Positions 16,999-26,251 of a DNA stretch of 64,000 nucleotides are shown piece by piece. Origin of the DNA: Fibrobacterota bacterium (lineage in GTDB: Bacteria; Fibrobacterota; Chitinivibrionia; Chitinivibrionales; Chitinispirillaceae); the NCBI GenBank assembly GCA_023436145.1, contig JAEZKP010000031.1, positions 1 to 64,000 on the forward strand. The letters run 5' to 3'. Made by a program: the position numbers and the translations under genes. Position 1 is the stretch's first letter, and the number at the start of each line of letters is the position of its first letter. The notes below the pieces were generated by a model that was not told the origin of the DNA, did not search any database, and saw only the letters and a list, made by a program, of their open reading frames with translations.

Positions 16999-18663
16999 AT
17001 GGAAAAATTTGCCTCTTTAGGGTTAAGCACCAAAACACTTACTGCTCTTAAAGCCAGAGGATTTGAGGAACCCACAGAAATTCAGGCTCTGACCATACCC
17101 TTGATTTTAAATACAGAACAGGATGTAATAGCACAAGCACAAACCGGAACAGGGAAAACTGCAGCATTTGGATTACCTTTAATTGAAAAGATCAATCCTT
17201 CAAGCAAGCATCCTCAAGCTCTGATTCTTGCTCCGACCCGTGAGCTGGTTATTCAGATAGCAGAGGAAATAAACTCCCTTAAAGGTGACACTAAAGTTAA
17301 AATAGCACCTATATATGGAGGGCAGTCTTATGAGCTGCAATTCGAAAGACTGAATAAAGGTGTATCGATCGTAGTTGGTACTCCAGGCAGAGTCATTGAC
17401 CACATTAACCGCAAAACTCTTGTTTTGGACAAGATCGAATATCTCATTCTGGATGAAGGTGATGAGATGCTCAATATGGGATTTATTGAGGATATCGAGA
17501 CTATTTTGCAGAACACACCTGAAAAGAAGCGGGTGTTTCTATTCTCTGCAACCATGCCTCCCCGAATCAAAGAACTGGCATCCAGATACATGAAAAACAG
17601 CGCCCATGTCAAAGCACACACCACTCTTACCACAAACTTAACAAACCAGATATATTTCGAGGTTATCCGCCAGGATAAATTCGAGGCTTTATGCCGTATT
17701 ATCGACATCGAGACTTCCTTTTACGGGATCATTTTCTGCAGAACAAAAGTGGAGGTAGACGAAGTCAGCGGTAAATTGACAGATAGAGGCTATGGTGCAG
17801 ATGGCCTTCATAGCGATATCTCCCAGGCACAAAGGGAGCAGATTCTTAAAAAATTCCGTAAGCGTCAGATCTCTTTACTGGTTGCCACAGATGTAGCAGC
17901 AAGAGGAATTGACATAAACAATCTCAGTCACGTTATAAATTACTCTCTTCCCCAGAATCCGGAGGCTTATATACACCGGATAGGACGTACCGGACGCGCA
18001 GGAAACCAGGGTACAGCCGTCACTTTTGTAACCCCTGATGAATTCAGTAAACTGGGATTTATCAAAAGAGTTGTCAATGCCACCATAAAGAAACGCGAAA
18101 TACCGGAAGTAGAGCAGATTGTGGCCGCCAGAAAAACCCGTTTGACAGATGAATTCAAGACCCTGCTTTCAAAAGATCCTGAGGAACAGTATCTTGAATG
18201 GGCTGAAGAACTGTTAAATGACGCTGACCAGCGGGAAATCATTGCTGCTATCCTTCAACACTCATATCACAAACTTCTTGATAAAAATGAATATCGCAAA
18301 TTGACTCCGGTCACCAGAAAATCTCAATCCGGATACAGGGAAGTTGAAGGTAAAACCCGTCTGTATATCGCCAAAGGCAAAAATGATGGCCTTAACAGAA
18401 AAGAGCTGGCAGAATTCATCGTTGATCAGACCGGTATTCTCAAACAGGCAATTGAGGACATTGAAGTCCTGGACGCATACAGTTTTGTAACTGTACCATT
18501 TGAAGATGCAGAAAGAATCATCGCCAGATTGAGAAATTTCCGGTTTGGCAAGAAACGTTTGTTTGTGGAAAAAGCTAAAGTGGTTAAAAGCCCACAGAAA
18601 TTCAATACCGGAAAAGAAAAAAAATCTGACAGAGAAAATATAAAGAGGAGAAAAAAAATATAG
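16999..18663 (+). CDS. DEAD-box RNA helicase with C-terminal DbpA-type RNA-binding domain
   Basis: ATP-dependent RNA helicase for ribosome assembly or cold-shock RNA remodelling. The motifs run in order: Q motif (FEEPTEIQALTIP), Walker A AQTGTGKT (47-54), PTRELVIQ, TPGRVID, motif II D152-E-G-D155 rather than DEAD, SAT, then DVAARGIDI and HRIGRTGRAG in the second RecA domain. A C-terminal RRM-like DbpA/CsdA domain lies at about 450-530 (KTRLYIAKGKNDGLNRKELA), and then a basic tail. The length (554) fits DeaD/CshA. The alanine-to-glycine change is in the third residue of the family's namesake motif; the catalytic Asp and Glu are kept, so activity is expected. Single gene with its own start; a weak RBS. 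Confidence 0.95.
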   Translation: MEKFASLGLSTKTLTALKARGFEEPTEIQALTIPLILNTEQDVIAQAQTGTGKTAAFGLPLIEKINPSSKHPQALILAPTRELVIQIAEEINSLKGDTKVKIAPIYGGQSYELQFERLNKGVSIVVGTPGRVIDHINRKTLVLDKIEYLILDEGDEMLNMGFIEDIETILQNTPEKKRVFLFSATMPPRIKELASRYMKNSAHVKAHTTLTTNLTNQIYFEVIRQDKFEALCRIIDIETSFYGIIFCRTKVEVDEVSGKLTDRGYGADGLHSDISQAQREQILKKFRKRQISLLVATDVAARGIDINNLSHVINYSLPQNPEAYIHRIGRTGRAGNQGTAVTFVTPDEFSKLGFIKRVVNATIKKREIPEVEQIVAARKTRLTDEFKTLLSKDPEEQYLEWAEELLNDADQREIIAAILQHSYHKLLDKNEYRKLTPVTRKSQSGYREVEGKTRLYIAKGKNDGLNRKELAEFIVDQTGILKQAIEDIEVLDAYSFVTVPFEDAERIIARLRNFRFGKKRLFVEKAKVVKSPQKFNTGKEKKSDRENIKRRKKI

Positions 18664-18754
18664 TTTTAAACAGATTTCAAATCTCAATCAGAGATTTTTA
18701 TCTGGTGAGAATATGAGATTTTAACTGGTATTTGCAATAAGCAAAGGAGAAGTA

Positions 18755-18946
18755 ATGTTTCTGGGACTCGAAGGAATGGGTGTAATTCTGGCTTATGCAG
18801 GATCGATCCTGGCTACTCTATTCTGCATTATCTACGGAATAATTTTCTGGAACAAACCTTCAGACAGTGAGCTTAAAGAGATCGAGGAGGAAGCACGTTG
18901 GGAACAACATGACCCCGAACTATCAGAAAGCGGGGTAAGCAGATGA
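18755..18946 (+). CDS. Symporter small accessory protein
   Basis: 63 residues with one membrane helix (VILAYAGSILATLFCIIYGIIFW) followed by NKP and an acidic tail. The stretch LGLEGMGVILAYAGSIL ... YGIIFWNK is typical of the small subunit found directly before many sodium:solute symporters. Its TGA overlaps the ATG of the next gene in an ATGA motif, so the two are translationally coupled. RBS AAGGAGA, five bases from ATG. It probably assembles with, or stabilises, the transporter. Confidence 0.85.
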   Translation: MFLGLEGMGVILAYAGSILATLFCIIYGIIFWNKPSDSELKEIEEEARWEQHDPELSESGVSR

Positions 18947-20544
18947 ATATCATTTTCCTCTCATCCATCGTCATTTTATACCTCATCATCACTGCATTCC
19001 TGGGATATCTGGGTTTTCGACAGACGAAGTCTGCAACCGATTATCTTCTGGCCGGCAGAAAAGTTCATCCGGTGATAATGGCTATATCCTATGGAGCCAC
19101 TTTTATTAGCACCTCTGCGATTGTAGGTTTCAGTGGTGCATCAGCGGTATATGGAATGGGTATCCTATGGTTGACCTTCCTTAATATTATCATCGGTATA
19201 TTTATCGCCTTTGCCATATTCGGTAAACGTACCAGGAAAATGGGACATAACCTTGATGCTCATACTTTTCCGGAATTCATCGGGAAACGGTATGATTCAA
19301 AATTTCTCCAGATGTTTTCCGGGCTGCTTATTTTCCTGGTAATGCCCCTTTACGCAGGATCGGTTATTTTTGGGGGAGCCCAGTTTATAACCGAGACTCT
19401 GAAAATCAATTATGATGTAGCATTGCTATTCTTTGTGTCTATTGTGGCAGTCTATGTGGTAATGGGAGGACTCAAAGGAGTAATGTACACTGATGCATTT
19501 CAGGGAGCAATTATGTTCGTGGGTATGGCAATTCTGCTTATTTTTACTTATTCAAAACTTGGCGGTGTTGTACAGGCTCACACTTCACTTACCTCCCTCA
19601 AGCCAGAAGCTGTCAGGCTTTTTGGAGCACTGGGTCACCAGGGTTGGACTTCTATGCCCAAGACCGGTTCTGTGCTATGGTGGCAGCTGGTTTCTACCAT
19701 CATTATGGGAGTTGGGATCGGTGTTCTGGCCCAGCCTCAACTGATCGTCCGATTCATGACCGTCAAGAGCAACCGGGAACTGAACAGAGCTGTATTGGTC
19801 GGGGGGATATTTATTCTCACGATGACTGGAGTTGCCTACATTGTAGGTTCACTCAGCAATGTTTACTTTAATAATACACTAGGGAAGGTTGCATTTCTGG
19901 CTGTTCAGAAAAAGACCGATAACATCCTGCCTCTATTCATAAATATAGCTATGCCTTCATGGTTTACAGCTGTTTTCATGGTTACTCTACTGGCCGCTGC
20001 CATGTCCACCCTTTCTTCTCAATTCCACACAATGGGATCTGCCTTCGGAAGAGATTTTCTGGAAAAAGGGATTGGATTCAGGAAAGGTAATTCGCTGGTA
20101 AATACGAAAATTGCCATGTGTGTCACTATCGTAATAAGCGCCTTTATCGCCTATGCGCTTCCTCATTTTTTTGAACAAGGGACCGCAATAATAGCAATAG
20201 GCACTGCAATTTTCTTTGGTATCTGCGCGGCCAGCTTCTTACCAATCTATTTTGGTGCTCTCTATCTCAAATCCTTTACCAAAGCCGGAGCAATAGCCTG
20301 CTTTCTCAGTGGCTTTCTGACCAGTACATTCTGGATCTGCTTTGTCCATATCAAAGAATCAAAACCTCTGGGCCTGTGCAGGATGCTTTTTAATGTTGAC
20401 AGCTTATTTTCATCTGCTCAACTGCAGAATATCGATCCCATTGTAGTTGCACTTCCGGTATCTATATTATGCACCATTGTAGTCAGTCTTTTTACTAAAC
20501 CACCAAAACAATCACATATAGATGTCGCATTTAAAGGATTATGA
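18943..20544 (+). CDS. Sodium:solute symporter (SSS family)
   Basis: 533 residues with about 13 membrane helices of the SSS/PutP/PanF type. The first helix is followed by SATDYLLAGRKVHPVIMA and the sequence GATFISTSAIVGFSGASAVYGMG, which match the sodium-binding and unwound TM1 region. STLSSQFHTMGSAFGRDFL (about 355) matches the helix 8 Ser/Thr sodium ligands. The family couples sodium entry to uptake of sugars, amino acids or organic acids; the substrate cannot be told. Coupled to the small accessory gene in front. It is followed by a terminator. Together with the sodium-ligand residues in the V-ATPase K subunit it suggests use of a sodium gradient. Confidence 0.93.
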   Translation: MNIIFLSSIVILYLIITAFLGYLGFRQTKSATDYLLAGRKVHPVIMAISYGATFISTSAIVGFSGASAVYGMGILWLTFLNIIIGIFIAFAIFGKRTRKMGHNLDAHTFPEFIGKRYDSKFLQMFSGLLIFLVMPLYAGSVIFGGAQFITETLKINYDVALLFFVSIVAVYVVMGGLKGVMYTDAFQGAIMFVGMAILLIFTYSKLGGVVQAHTSLTSLKPEAVRLFGALGHQGWTSMPKTGSVLWWQLVSTIIMGVGIGVLAQPQLIVRFMTVKSNRELNRAVLVGGIFILTMTGVAYIVGSLSNVYFNNTLGKVAFLAVQKKTDNILPLFINIAMPSWFTAVFMVTLLAAAMSTLSSQFHTMGSAFGRDFLEKGIGFRKGNSLVNTKIAMCVTIVISAFIAYALPHFFEQGTAIIAIGTAIFFGICAASFLPIYFGALYLKSFTKAGAIACFLSGFLTSTFWICFVHIKESKPLGLCRMLFNVDSLFSSAQLQNIDPIVVALPVSILCTIVVSLFTKPPKQSHIDVAFKGL

Positions 20545-20572
20545 GCCTGCCAGCTAAGCGGCAATGTATCAA

Positions 20573-20600
20573 GCGGAGCTTTTAAGCTCCGCAATTTTCC
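20573..20600 (+). terminator. Rho-independent terminator after the symporter gene
   Basis: GCGGAGCTT (20573-20581) and AAGCTCCGC (20584-20592) form a perfect 9-bp stem with a TT tip (effectively a 4-nt loop), then AATTTTCCATTTTT. It lies 29 bp past the symporter stop codon. Confidence 0.85.
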
Positions 20601-20668
20601 ATTTTTCCGATTCATCATCCAAAAAATTATATTCTTTTTCCTTTTTTCCACAAAATCATCGAAAAATA

Positions 20669-20697
20669 TTGACAATCATATACCTATATGTTATAAT
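20669..20697 (+). promoter_or_regulatory. Consensus sigma70 promoter
   Basis: TTGACA (20669-20674), a 17-bp spacer and TATAAT (20692-20697), a full match to both boxes with ideal spacing. Transcription would start near 20704 and give a leader of about 148 nt before the coiled-coil gene at 20852. The leader has a small hairpin (CTTCCA/TGGAAG, 20769-20783) and a G-rich stretch (AAAAGGGGGGGCCGGGC) directly at the RBS. Confidence 0.8.
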
Positions 20698-20851
20698 TAG
20701 TTTTTTCGGCAATTACTCACATTTTTTTCTCCACAACCTGATTCTCGGAAAACAATAACTGACAACAGCTTCCAAAATGGAAGGTGTTTCAAATGCATTT
20801 ATGCCTTGTTTAAGAAATGAAGAATAAATTCATTAAAAGGGGGGGCCGGGC

Positions 20852-21325
20852 ATGCACGAAAATAATGATCTTCAGGAAAAAATTGTTCAGAAACTTTTAA
20901 AAGAGATCAAACAGCTGGAAGAGGAAGTTGAGACACAAGCATACATTAATGGCTTATGGGTAAGATACAATCAGACTCTCAGGCAGGTAATTGATTCTGA
21001 ATACTCCGATACGCCTCTTGCAGATGCGGTAAGGGAATCCATTAAAGAGGGGAACAGCTGGGAAGACGTGAAAGAATGGTTGACTGAAGCTAAGAGAGCG
21101 GAATCAGAATTTTTTGAACGGATAAAGCCGGATATCGAACAGATATCCGATCTCAAGCAATTAAAAAGTGAAGTCAATTTTCTTAAAGGGGTGATCCGTT
21201 CTCTTCTATCCACCAGAGAAATGAAGCTGGAAAGTATAATTTGCGGCTACAGAGACTGGAATGAGGAAGTAAGTGCTGAAATAGAGGAATTATTAAAACG
21301 CAATGGGTTCTATTGTGAAAATTAG
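20852..21325 (+). CDS. Soluble coiled-coil protein, unknown function
   Basis: 157 residues, mostly charged and helical, no signal or membrane segment. Coiled-coil runs at about 5-35 (LQEKIVQKLLKEIKQLEEEV) and at about 75-130; the segment between is ADAVRESIKEGNSWEDVKEW. It stands alone between the terminator of the symporter and a gene on the other strand, behind its own consensus promoter, so it is probably well expressed. The RBS is unusual: AAAAGGGGGGG seven bases from ATG, followed by CCGGGC. No family recognised; may be a structural or adaptor protein. Confidence 0.65.
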   Translation: MHENNDLQEKIVQKLLKEIKQLEEEVETQAYINGLWVRYNQTLRQVIDSEYSDTPLADAVRESIKEGNSWEDVKEWLTEAKRAESEFFERIKPDIEQISDLKQLKSEVNFLKGVIRSLLSTREMKLESIICGYRDWNEEVSAEIEELLKRNGFYCEN

Positions 21326-21433
21326 AGTTCAATAATCAAGACTTCATAATATGCCAGAACTGTTTTTATGGTGACTGATAACAGATGTTTATAATTGATG
21401 TGAGCCTGCGCTCACATCTCATTAAATCTCCAA

Positions 21434-24400
21434 TTAATCAGGGGTATAAAATGTCTGCACAGTTCCAGGAGCTTCATTTCTATGCCTGTCTATTAATATC
21501 ACCTTCCAGCGGCCCTCACCAGAAAAACTGGGTATAAAAGCAACTCTGCTGTACATTGTGCTTCCAATAAGCTTTGTTCCATGGGCAGTCTCCAGCTCTG
21601 AAAGTGTCTTAGGTGGATCAAAAAGCTTATCGGTTAAATCGCACTCACCCCCTTGACAGATCAGGATTTGTACTTTAGTTTCCATACTGTCGTAAGAGTC
21701 TACCTTCTTTCCCCACATCAGCACAACCGAATCACCTGAAATTGTATTCTGAAAAGTAGTCGGTTCAGGCGGAGCCTCATCAGGGAAAACGAAAAAATCG
21801 TAAGGAAATGAAGGTATTCCATCATCATCTAATACCGTTACTGACATTCTTGCATATGTATGTTTTTCGATAAAAGTTTGTAAAATATTTGTATCTGTAG
21901 TTTTTGCCTGAATTGTTCCACCAAAAAAAATTGTCCATTTGTACTGAGAGCATTTACCACCATTGATGTCATATGCATTTACTGAGATGTTTGATATATG
22001 TTCGTTAAAAGAATAAGTATAAATCATAGTATCAGGTGTTCCAGCAAACCACCTGATTTTCAGGTTTTCATTGTCATTACTCTTACCCACAACAGGTCGT
22101 CCCATATTCACTAGGATGATATGTTCACTTGTTGTGGAAATAAAATCATCATCAGTCACCCGCACCCAGATCTTCTTCTGACCTGCAGCAAATGTATCAA
22201 ATGCATAGGAAACAGTATCCGTAGTAAACATTATCCATGGTCCGTTTGGCTCAAATTTTATCTCTTTTATTTTAACCGAATCACTATTGGGATCAGTAGC
22301 CTTGATGCTAAATTTAGTTGGCTTAACTACCCAGGCAACCGCTGGTGAAACTTCTTTTACAACCGGAGCACCCTTACTCACAAGTATTTTCTTATCATAA
22401 AATACTGATCTCTGGTTATCATCATCAACCGTCCATACCTTTACATTTCTTTCTCCGCTTTGGTTGGTGTCAAATTGATGTCCGAAACTGGCTGTACATG
22501 CCTTTGCCGCTTCAATGAAAATAACAGAGTCCTCTGCTATGGTATCACCGTTCCAGCTGATAAAAACGCTGGATACTGTTCCATTGGTATCACTGGCAGA
22601 TATTTTCAATTTAAAAGCATCTTTTACATACAGTGAATCTCCGGAGTACTTTACATTAACACTATCAATAACCGGTATACCACGTCTCACCTCAACCGAA
22701 TCACAATACACATCACTTAACAGATTCAGATTATCCATAACCTTGAAATACAGAAGTTTTTTACCGGGAGTGTTGAATACGGTGTCCAGCGTGCTGTCAC
22801 TCATGGGATAGAAAGTAACCGCATCAGTTGAGTACTGATATTGCACTATACCCTTATTTTTTCCATAATCTTCAGCTTTAACCGTAAGTGTACATTTATC
22901 ATTGATATAAACCGGTTTGCTATAACTTACTTTCTTTATAACCGGATTATTGGGACTTACTGTTACAGTAATTTCCAATGGCTTGGCAGCAGAATCATTC
23001 AATATATTTACACAATCGACTCTTATTTTATAAGTTCCGGTTTCTTCAAAAACTTTGTCGATGAAATTGTTGTCTGTTTCCTGATCAACAATACTGTCCT
23101 CGTCCAGATACCAGAAATATTTGCGGATAATGTGCGGATGTGTATCGATAGTAGCAATGAGCCGTACACTATCTTTGGCGTATACCGTTTTCTTAACCGT
23201 TCCCGGATTGAAAACCGGCTTATCTGTAATAACATCAATTTTCAAAGTATCATAGTCAGATTTTACATTATAAGAATCAGCTGCCCAGGTTATCAGATAG
23301 TGGCTGCCCTTCTCTCTGAATCTGTATCCCCATACATCATTTGCATTTCTTTTTTCAGTAAAAGCAACTACAGGGGATACAACTTTGTAGAACACCGTAT
23401 CGATCAGCCCCCCATCAGGATCAGTAAATTTCATGGTGACTTTAAAACTGACAGAGTCATTGAATTTCACTGTACTGTCGTTTTGTAAATCGAATACACA
23501 CTTTGGTTTATATTTTCTGGTAGTCACCTCACGGAACAATGGTACCGTGGTATCCATAAAAGATGAATCCGAACCCACAATAGCCATAACTTCTATCTGA
23601 GAGCTCTTGACACTGTCCTCAAAAAACAGATAAAGACTTGAGCCGTCCTCATTCATTGAATCTCTGCATGATTGGGGATAACTCCAGACATACCTCACAC
23701 TGTCAGAGTTAACATTTCTTTTTAAGGCATCAAGCGTGCGGACTTCCCAGGAAAACCATTTTCTGATTCTGATTTCTGAAGGAAAGGGTTTAACCTCCTC
23801 CAGGGTATACTTTGATATTTTTGCTTTATAAGTGATTTTATCGGTATTACCTTTAACAAAGGTGTAATTTACACCGGTTAGGCTAATCGTGTGCCACAAG
23901 GTATCCATTATGGGATTCAATTTTACCGAATTTTCTTTTGTACCCATAACCAGGACATTATCGTCTATAACCCACAGAAATGAATCTGCAACACCAGATG
24001 CGATAAAACGGGGACTGTCGCCATGTTTGAAATAGACAGTGTCGGAGGTATTCAGAAATTCCACTTCCGGAATAGTATATTGGACATGCAGATCTGGGAT
24101 TGTTTTAGGTATTGAAGCCAACCCGTTCTTATCCGTAGCCACAATAGATAAAGAAGTAACAGCAGTGTCCGATACTGCCACATCACAAATGATAACTGTA
24201 TTTCCTCCGGTTGCACTAAAAGGTGAAGATGTGAGCAGTTTATTGTGAGCAGAAGCATAGACTGAAAAAAAGACCATTCCAGTATCATCGTCTGTAAATT
24301 GAACCTCGATCTGCGGAAACTCACCCATTCTAAGCGAATCAATTAGCCGGACATACCCGATCTCAGGAGCTTCTCCCTCAAACCTGACTGTAAAAGGACC

Positions 24401-25030
24401 GATTTTATAACTGCCGGCTTCAGTAAATATAATAGCATTGATTTTTACACTATTTCGACTACCATATCCCAGATTGACTTTGTCTAAAACTGATGCAGTG
24501 TCAAAGGGTACTGAAGAAGTGTCCCAGATTACTGAAAAGTGTGTGTCCGGTTTTTCTGAGTCAACTCTACTGATAAATAGTGCTGCCGGGACATTTTTTC
24601 CCACCATTGTATCACCGGAAATCACATAAGGATTTATAACAGAAACACTGGTTCCATAGTAGTCTTTTTCAAGATTGGGACGTATTGCCACCACCGTGAG
24701 TTTACCAGTAAAGGGTTCCAGAAAACTGATTTTGACACGGTTTTGCTTATCTGATTCACTTTTGAAGGAAATTGCAGGTTCTGTGGTTACCTCAAATTTA
24801 TAATATTTATCTTTTCCGGTGTCACTAATGGTGAAGGTATAGGACTTGAGAATTTCATGAGGTTTCTCATTTAATCCGTTCCAGTTTACGGTACACTTAT
24901 AGTCTCCTTCATACTTTGAAGAAACCGGATTGTCATATGTCTGATTGCAGTGCAAAAACAGCGCAGCCATTGATGCGGTTAAACATAGAAACACCGTTGT
25001 AACCAGGGTGATCTGTGAAATTTTCCGCAT
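21434..25030 (-). CDS. Large exported multi-domain Ig/PKD-like surface protein
   Basis: 1198 residues from ATG 25030 (GGAGG five bases upstream; a TTG at 25042 is less likely). An N-terminal hydrophobic signal ends in ALFLHCNQ; the Cys might be lipidated, though His before it is not a standard lipobox. The rest is a row of roughly ten beta-sandwich units of about 90-100 residues with recurring forms such as VKVWTVDDDNQ, IWVRVTDDDF, IVATDKNGLAS and FKVMDNLN, as in PKD/Ig-like surface modules with D-D-D or D-x-N loops. No enzyme domain is seen. It probably forms a long stalk or adhesin on the cell surface. Same strand as, and about 125 bp downstream of, the beta-helix protein gene; a terminator-like hairpin lies between them. 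Confidence 0.75.
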   Translation of the reverse strand: MRKISQITLVTTVFLCLTASMAALFLHCNQTYDNPVSSKYEGDYKCTVNWNGLNEKPHEILKSYTFTISDTGKDKYYKFEVTTEPAISFKSESDKQNRVKISFLEPFTGKLTVVAIRPNLEKDYYGTSVSVINPYVISGDTMVGKNVPAALFISRVDSEKPDTHFSVIWDTSSVPFDTASVLDKVNLGYGSRNSVKINAIIFTEAGSYKIGPFTVRFEGEAPEIGYVRLIDSLRMGEFPQIEVQFTDDDTGMVFFSVYASAHNKLLTSSPFSATGGNTVIICDVAVSDTAVTSLSIVATDKNGLASIPKTIPDLHVQYTIPEVEFLNTSDTVYFKHGDSPRFIASGVADSFLWVIDDNVLVMGTKENSVKLNPIMDTLWHTISLTGVNYTFVKGNTDKITYKAKISKYTLEEVKPFPSEIRIRKWFSWEVRTLDALKRNVNSDSVRYVWSYPQSCRDSMNEDGSSLYLFFEDSVKSSQIEVMAIVGSDSSFMDTTVPLFREVTTRKYKPKCVFDLQNDSTVKFNDSVSFKVTMKFTDPDGGLIDTVFYKVVSPVVAFTEKRNANDVWGYRFREKGSHYLITWAADSYNVKSDYDTLKIDVITDKPVFNPGTVKKTVYAKDSVRLIATIDTHPHIIRKYFWYLDEDSIVDQETDNNFIDKVFEETGTYKIRVDCVNILNDSAAKPLEITVTVSPNNPVIKKVSYSKPVYINDKCTLTVKAEDYGKNKGIVQYQYSTDAVTFYPMSDSTLDTVFNTPGKKLLYFKVMDNLNLLSDVYCDSVEVRRGIPVIDSVNVKYSGDSLYVKDAFKLKISASDTNGTVSSVFISWNGDTIAEDSVIFIEAAKACTASFGHQFDTNQSGERNVKVWTVDDDNQRSVFYDKKILVSKGAPVVKEVSPAVAWVVKPTKFSIKATDPNSDSVKIKEIKFEPNGPWIMFTTDTVSYAFDTFAAGQKKIWVRVTDDDFISTTSEHIILVNMGRPVVGKSNDNENLKIRWFAGTPDTMIYTYSFNEHISNISVNAYDINGGKCSQYKWTIFFGGTIQAKTTDTNILQTFIEKHTYARMSVTVLDDDGIPSFPYDFFVFPDEAPPEPTTFQNTISGDSVVLMWGKKVDSYDSMETKVQILICQGGECDLTDKLFDPPKTLSELETAHGTKLIGSTMYSRVAFIPSFSGEGRWKVILIDRHRNEAPGTVQTFYTPD

Positions 25031-25073
25031 AACTACCTCCAATAAATGTGGGGTAAAATAGTATTATTTTAAA

Positions 25074-25100
25074 ACTTTACCTGTCAGAAACAGGAAAAGT
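25074..25100 (-). terminator. Imperfect hairpin between the beta-helix and surface protein genes
   Basis: On the minus strand ACTTT-T-CCTGT and ACAGG-T-AAAGT pair over 10 bp with one mismatch around TTCTG, followed by TTTAAAATA. It lies about 55 bp past the stop at 25156 and would end the upstream transcript, at least in part. Confidence 0.5.
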
Positions 25101-25155
25101 GCAAAAAAATATTGAAAATAGAGAAATTATTAACCTGAACTGGTATGATTCAGAT

Positions 25156-26112
25156 TTAAAACAAAAATGTCAACGTCAGGCCGGACAATCCGATAGCAGT
25201 CAATGCAGCACCAGTAATCACACCGGCCATCCCTGTTTTAGCATAAACCTCATATCTTCCAACTTTTTCCGGATCGTGAACACCAGGCGTTCTCATTCTG
25301 TCGTATTTTTTATAATAGGTATCATTAACATAGTAACTGCCCGCACTCATGATCATCCCTGCCAGGGCGACTGTCCCGGATGTAACCCTCAGGTGTATCT
25401 TACGTTTTGAAACCTCCGGTTTCGTTTCTGTTACCCCTGCTGATTGTGGCTGTACAGGTGGTGGTGGAATATATTGAGGCACTTTAACAGTATCTATATA
25501 CACCATAGGAACCGGTTCCGGTTTATTCTGAGCCAGATTGTAAAAATGAAGCCGGTTATTTTCAAAAGGTAGTATCTCAACTCCCACAGTTGCATTATGG
25601 TATTTATTGTTAGAAAAGAGTACTGAATCCAGAAGAAAAATCGACGCTTTGCGGGATGCAGACAGACCATACTTACTGTCACATACATGTGTATACCTGG
25701 CTTCCAACTCTCCGCCATCCTGAACATACACCCCATCCCAGGGGATCTCAATATCAGGTTTAAATGGATTCAGGTACATGTCATGATCCAATTTACGCAA
25801 CAGGACTCTATGGCTCTCACTTCCCTTGAGGACAAGTTTTCCTTTTACTATGATTTTTGTATCTTTCTTAAACAATATGGTGGAACCTGGCATAATGGTC
25901 ATGACTTTACCAGCTTCCACTGTTAAATCATGAGGTACAAGATAGATCCCCTGAGAATAATCACCATCCTGCTGCTGATCAATAAAAGGAATTATACCTC
26001 GCTGCATGTAGTATTCTGATTCTTCATCAGTGAATTGAGCCAGGACCATTGCAGGAAGCAGTAATAGGGGGATTAGAAAAAGCAGATAATTACAGGTCGA
26101 AAACCTTTTCAC
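25156..26112 (-). CDS. Exported beta-helix-like protein with C-terminal membrane helices
   Basis: About 318 residues from GTG 26112, which has AAGGGG nine bases upstream; ATG 26130 is the in-frame alternative without an RBS. Signal peptide KRFSTCNYLLFLIPLLLLPA ending at AMVLA. Residues about 60-170 show short beta runs (VEAGKVMTIMPGSTILFKKD, KIIVKGKLVLKGS), as in right-handed beta-helix or polymer-binding folds. A Pro-rich linker (YIPPPPVQPQ) follows, then two hydrophobic helices near the C-terminus (VALAGMIMSAGSYYV and MAGVITGAALTAIGLSGLTL). This layout suggests an envelope-anchored sensor or scaffold. No exact family recognised. It lies upstream of the large surface protein gene and downstream of the FkbM-like gene on one strand. 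Confidence 0.6.
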   Translation of the reverse strand: MKRFSTCNYLLFLIPLLLLPAMVLAQFTDEESEYYMQRGIIPFIDQQQDGDYSQGIYLVPHDLTVEAGKVMTIMPGSTILFKKDTKIIVKGKLVLKGSESHRVLLRKLDHDMYLNPFKPDIEIPWDGVYVQDGGELEARYTHVCDSKYGLSASRKASIFLLDSVLFSNNKYHNATVGVEILPFENNRLHFYNLAQNKPEPVPMVYIDTVKVPQYIPPPPVQPQSAGVTETKPEVSKRKIHLRVTSGTVALAGMIMSAGSYYVNDTYYKKYDRMRTPGVHDPEKVGRYEVYAKTGMAGVITGAALTAIGLSGLTLTFLF

Positions 26113-26251
26113 CTGGATTAGCCCCTTCATGCAGATTTATTATGCTCAAAGTATTTTCCTGAGCAAAATAAGTTAAAGCAGAAAATGGAGCAAGTACAGA
26201 GTAGAGGCAACAGGTGCTCACCTCCGGGAGAAAACACTTTATATACTTTAA

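Noticed and set aside
18755..18946. Truncated transporter fragment before the symporter
   Set aside because: The 63-residue ORF has its own RBS, matches a known small accessory subunit family and is coupled by ATGA to the symporter.
22841..23488. Plus-strand ORF of 215 codons inside the large surface protein gene
   Set aside because: It lies wholly antisense to a 1198-residue gene with signal peptide, good RBS and domain repeats, and its own product shows no motif.
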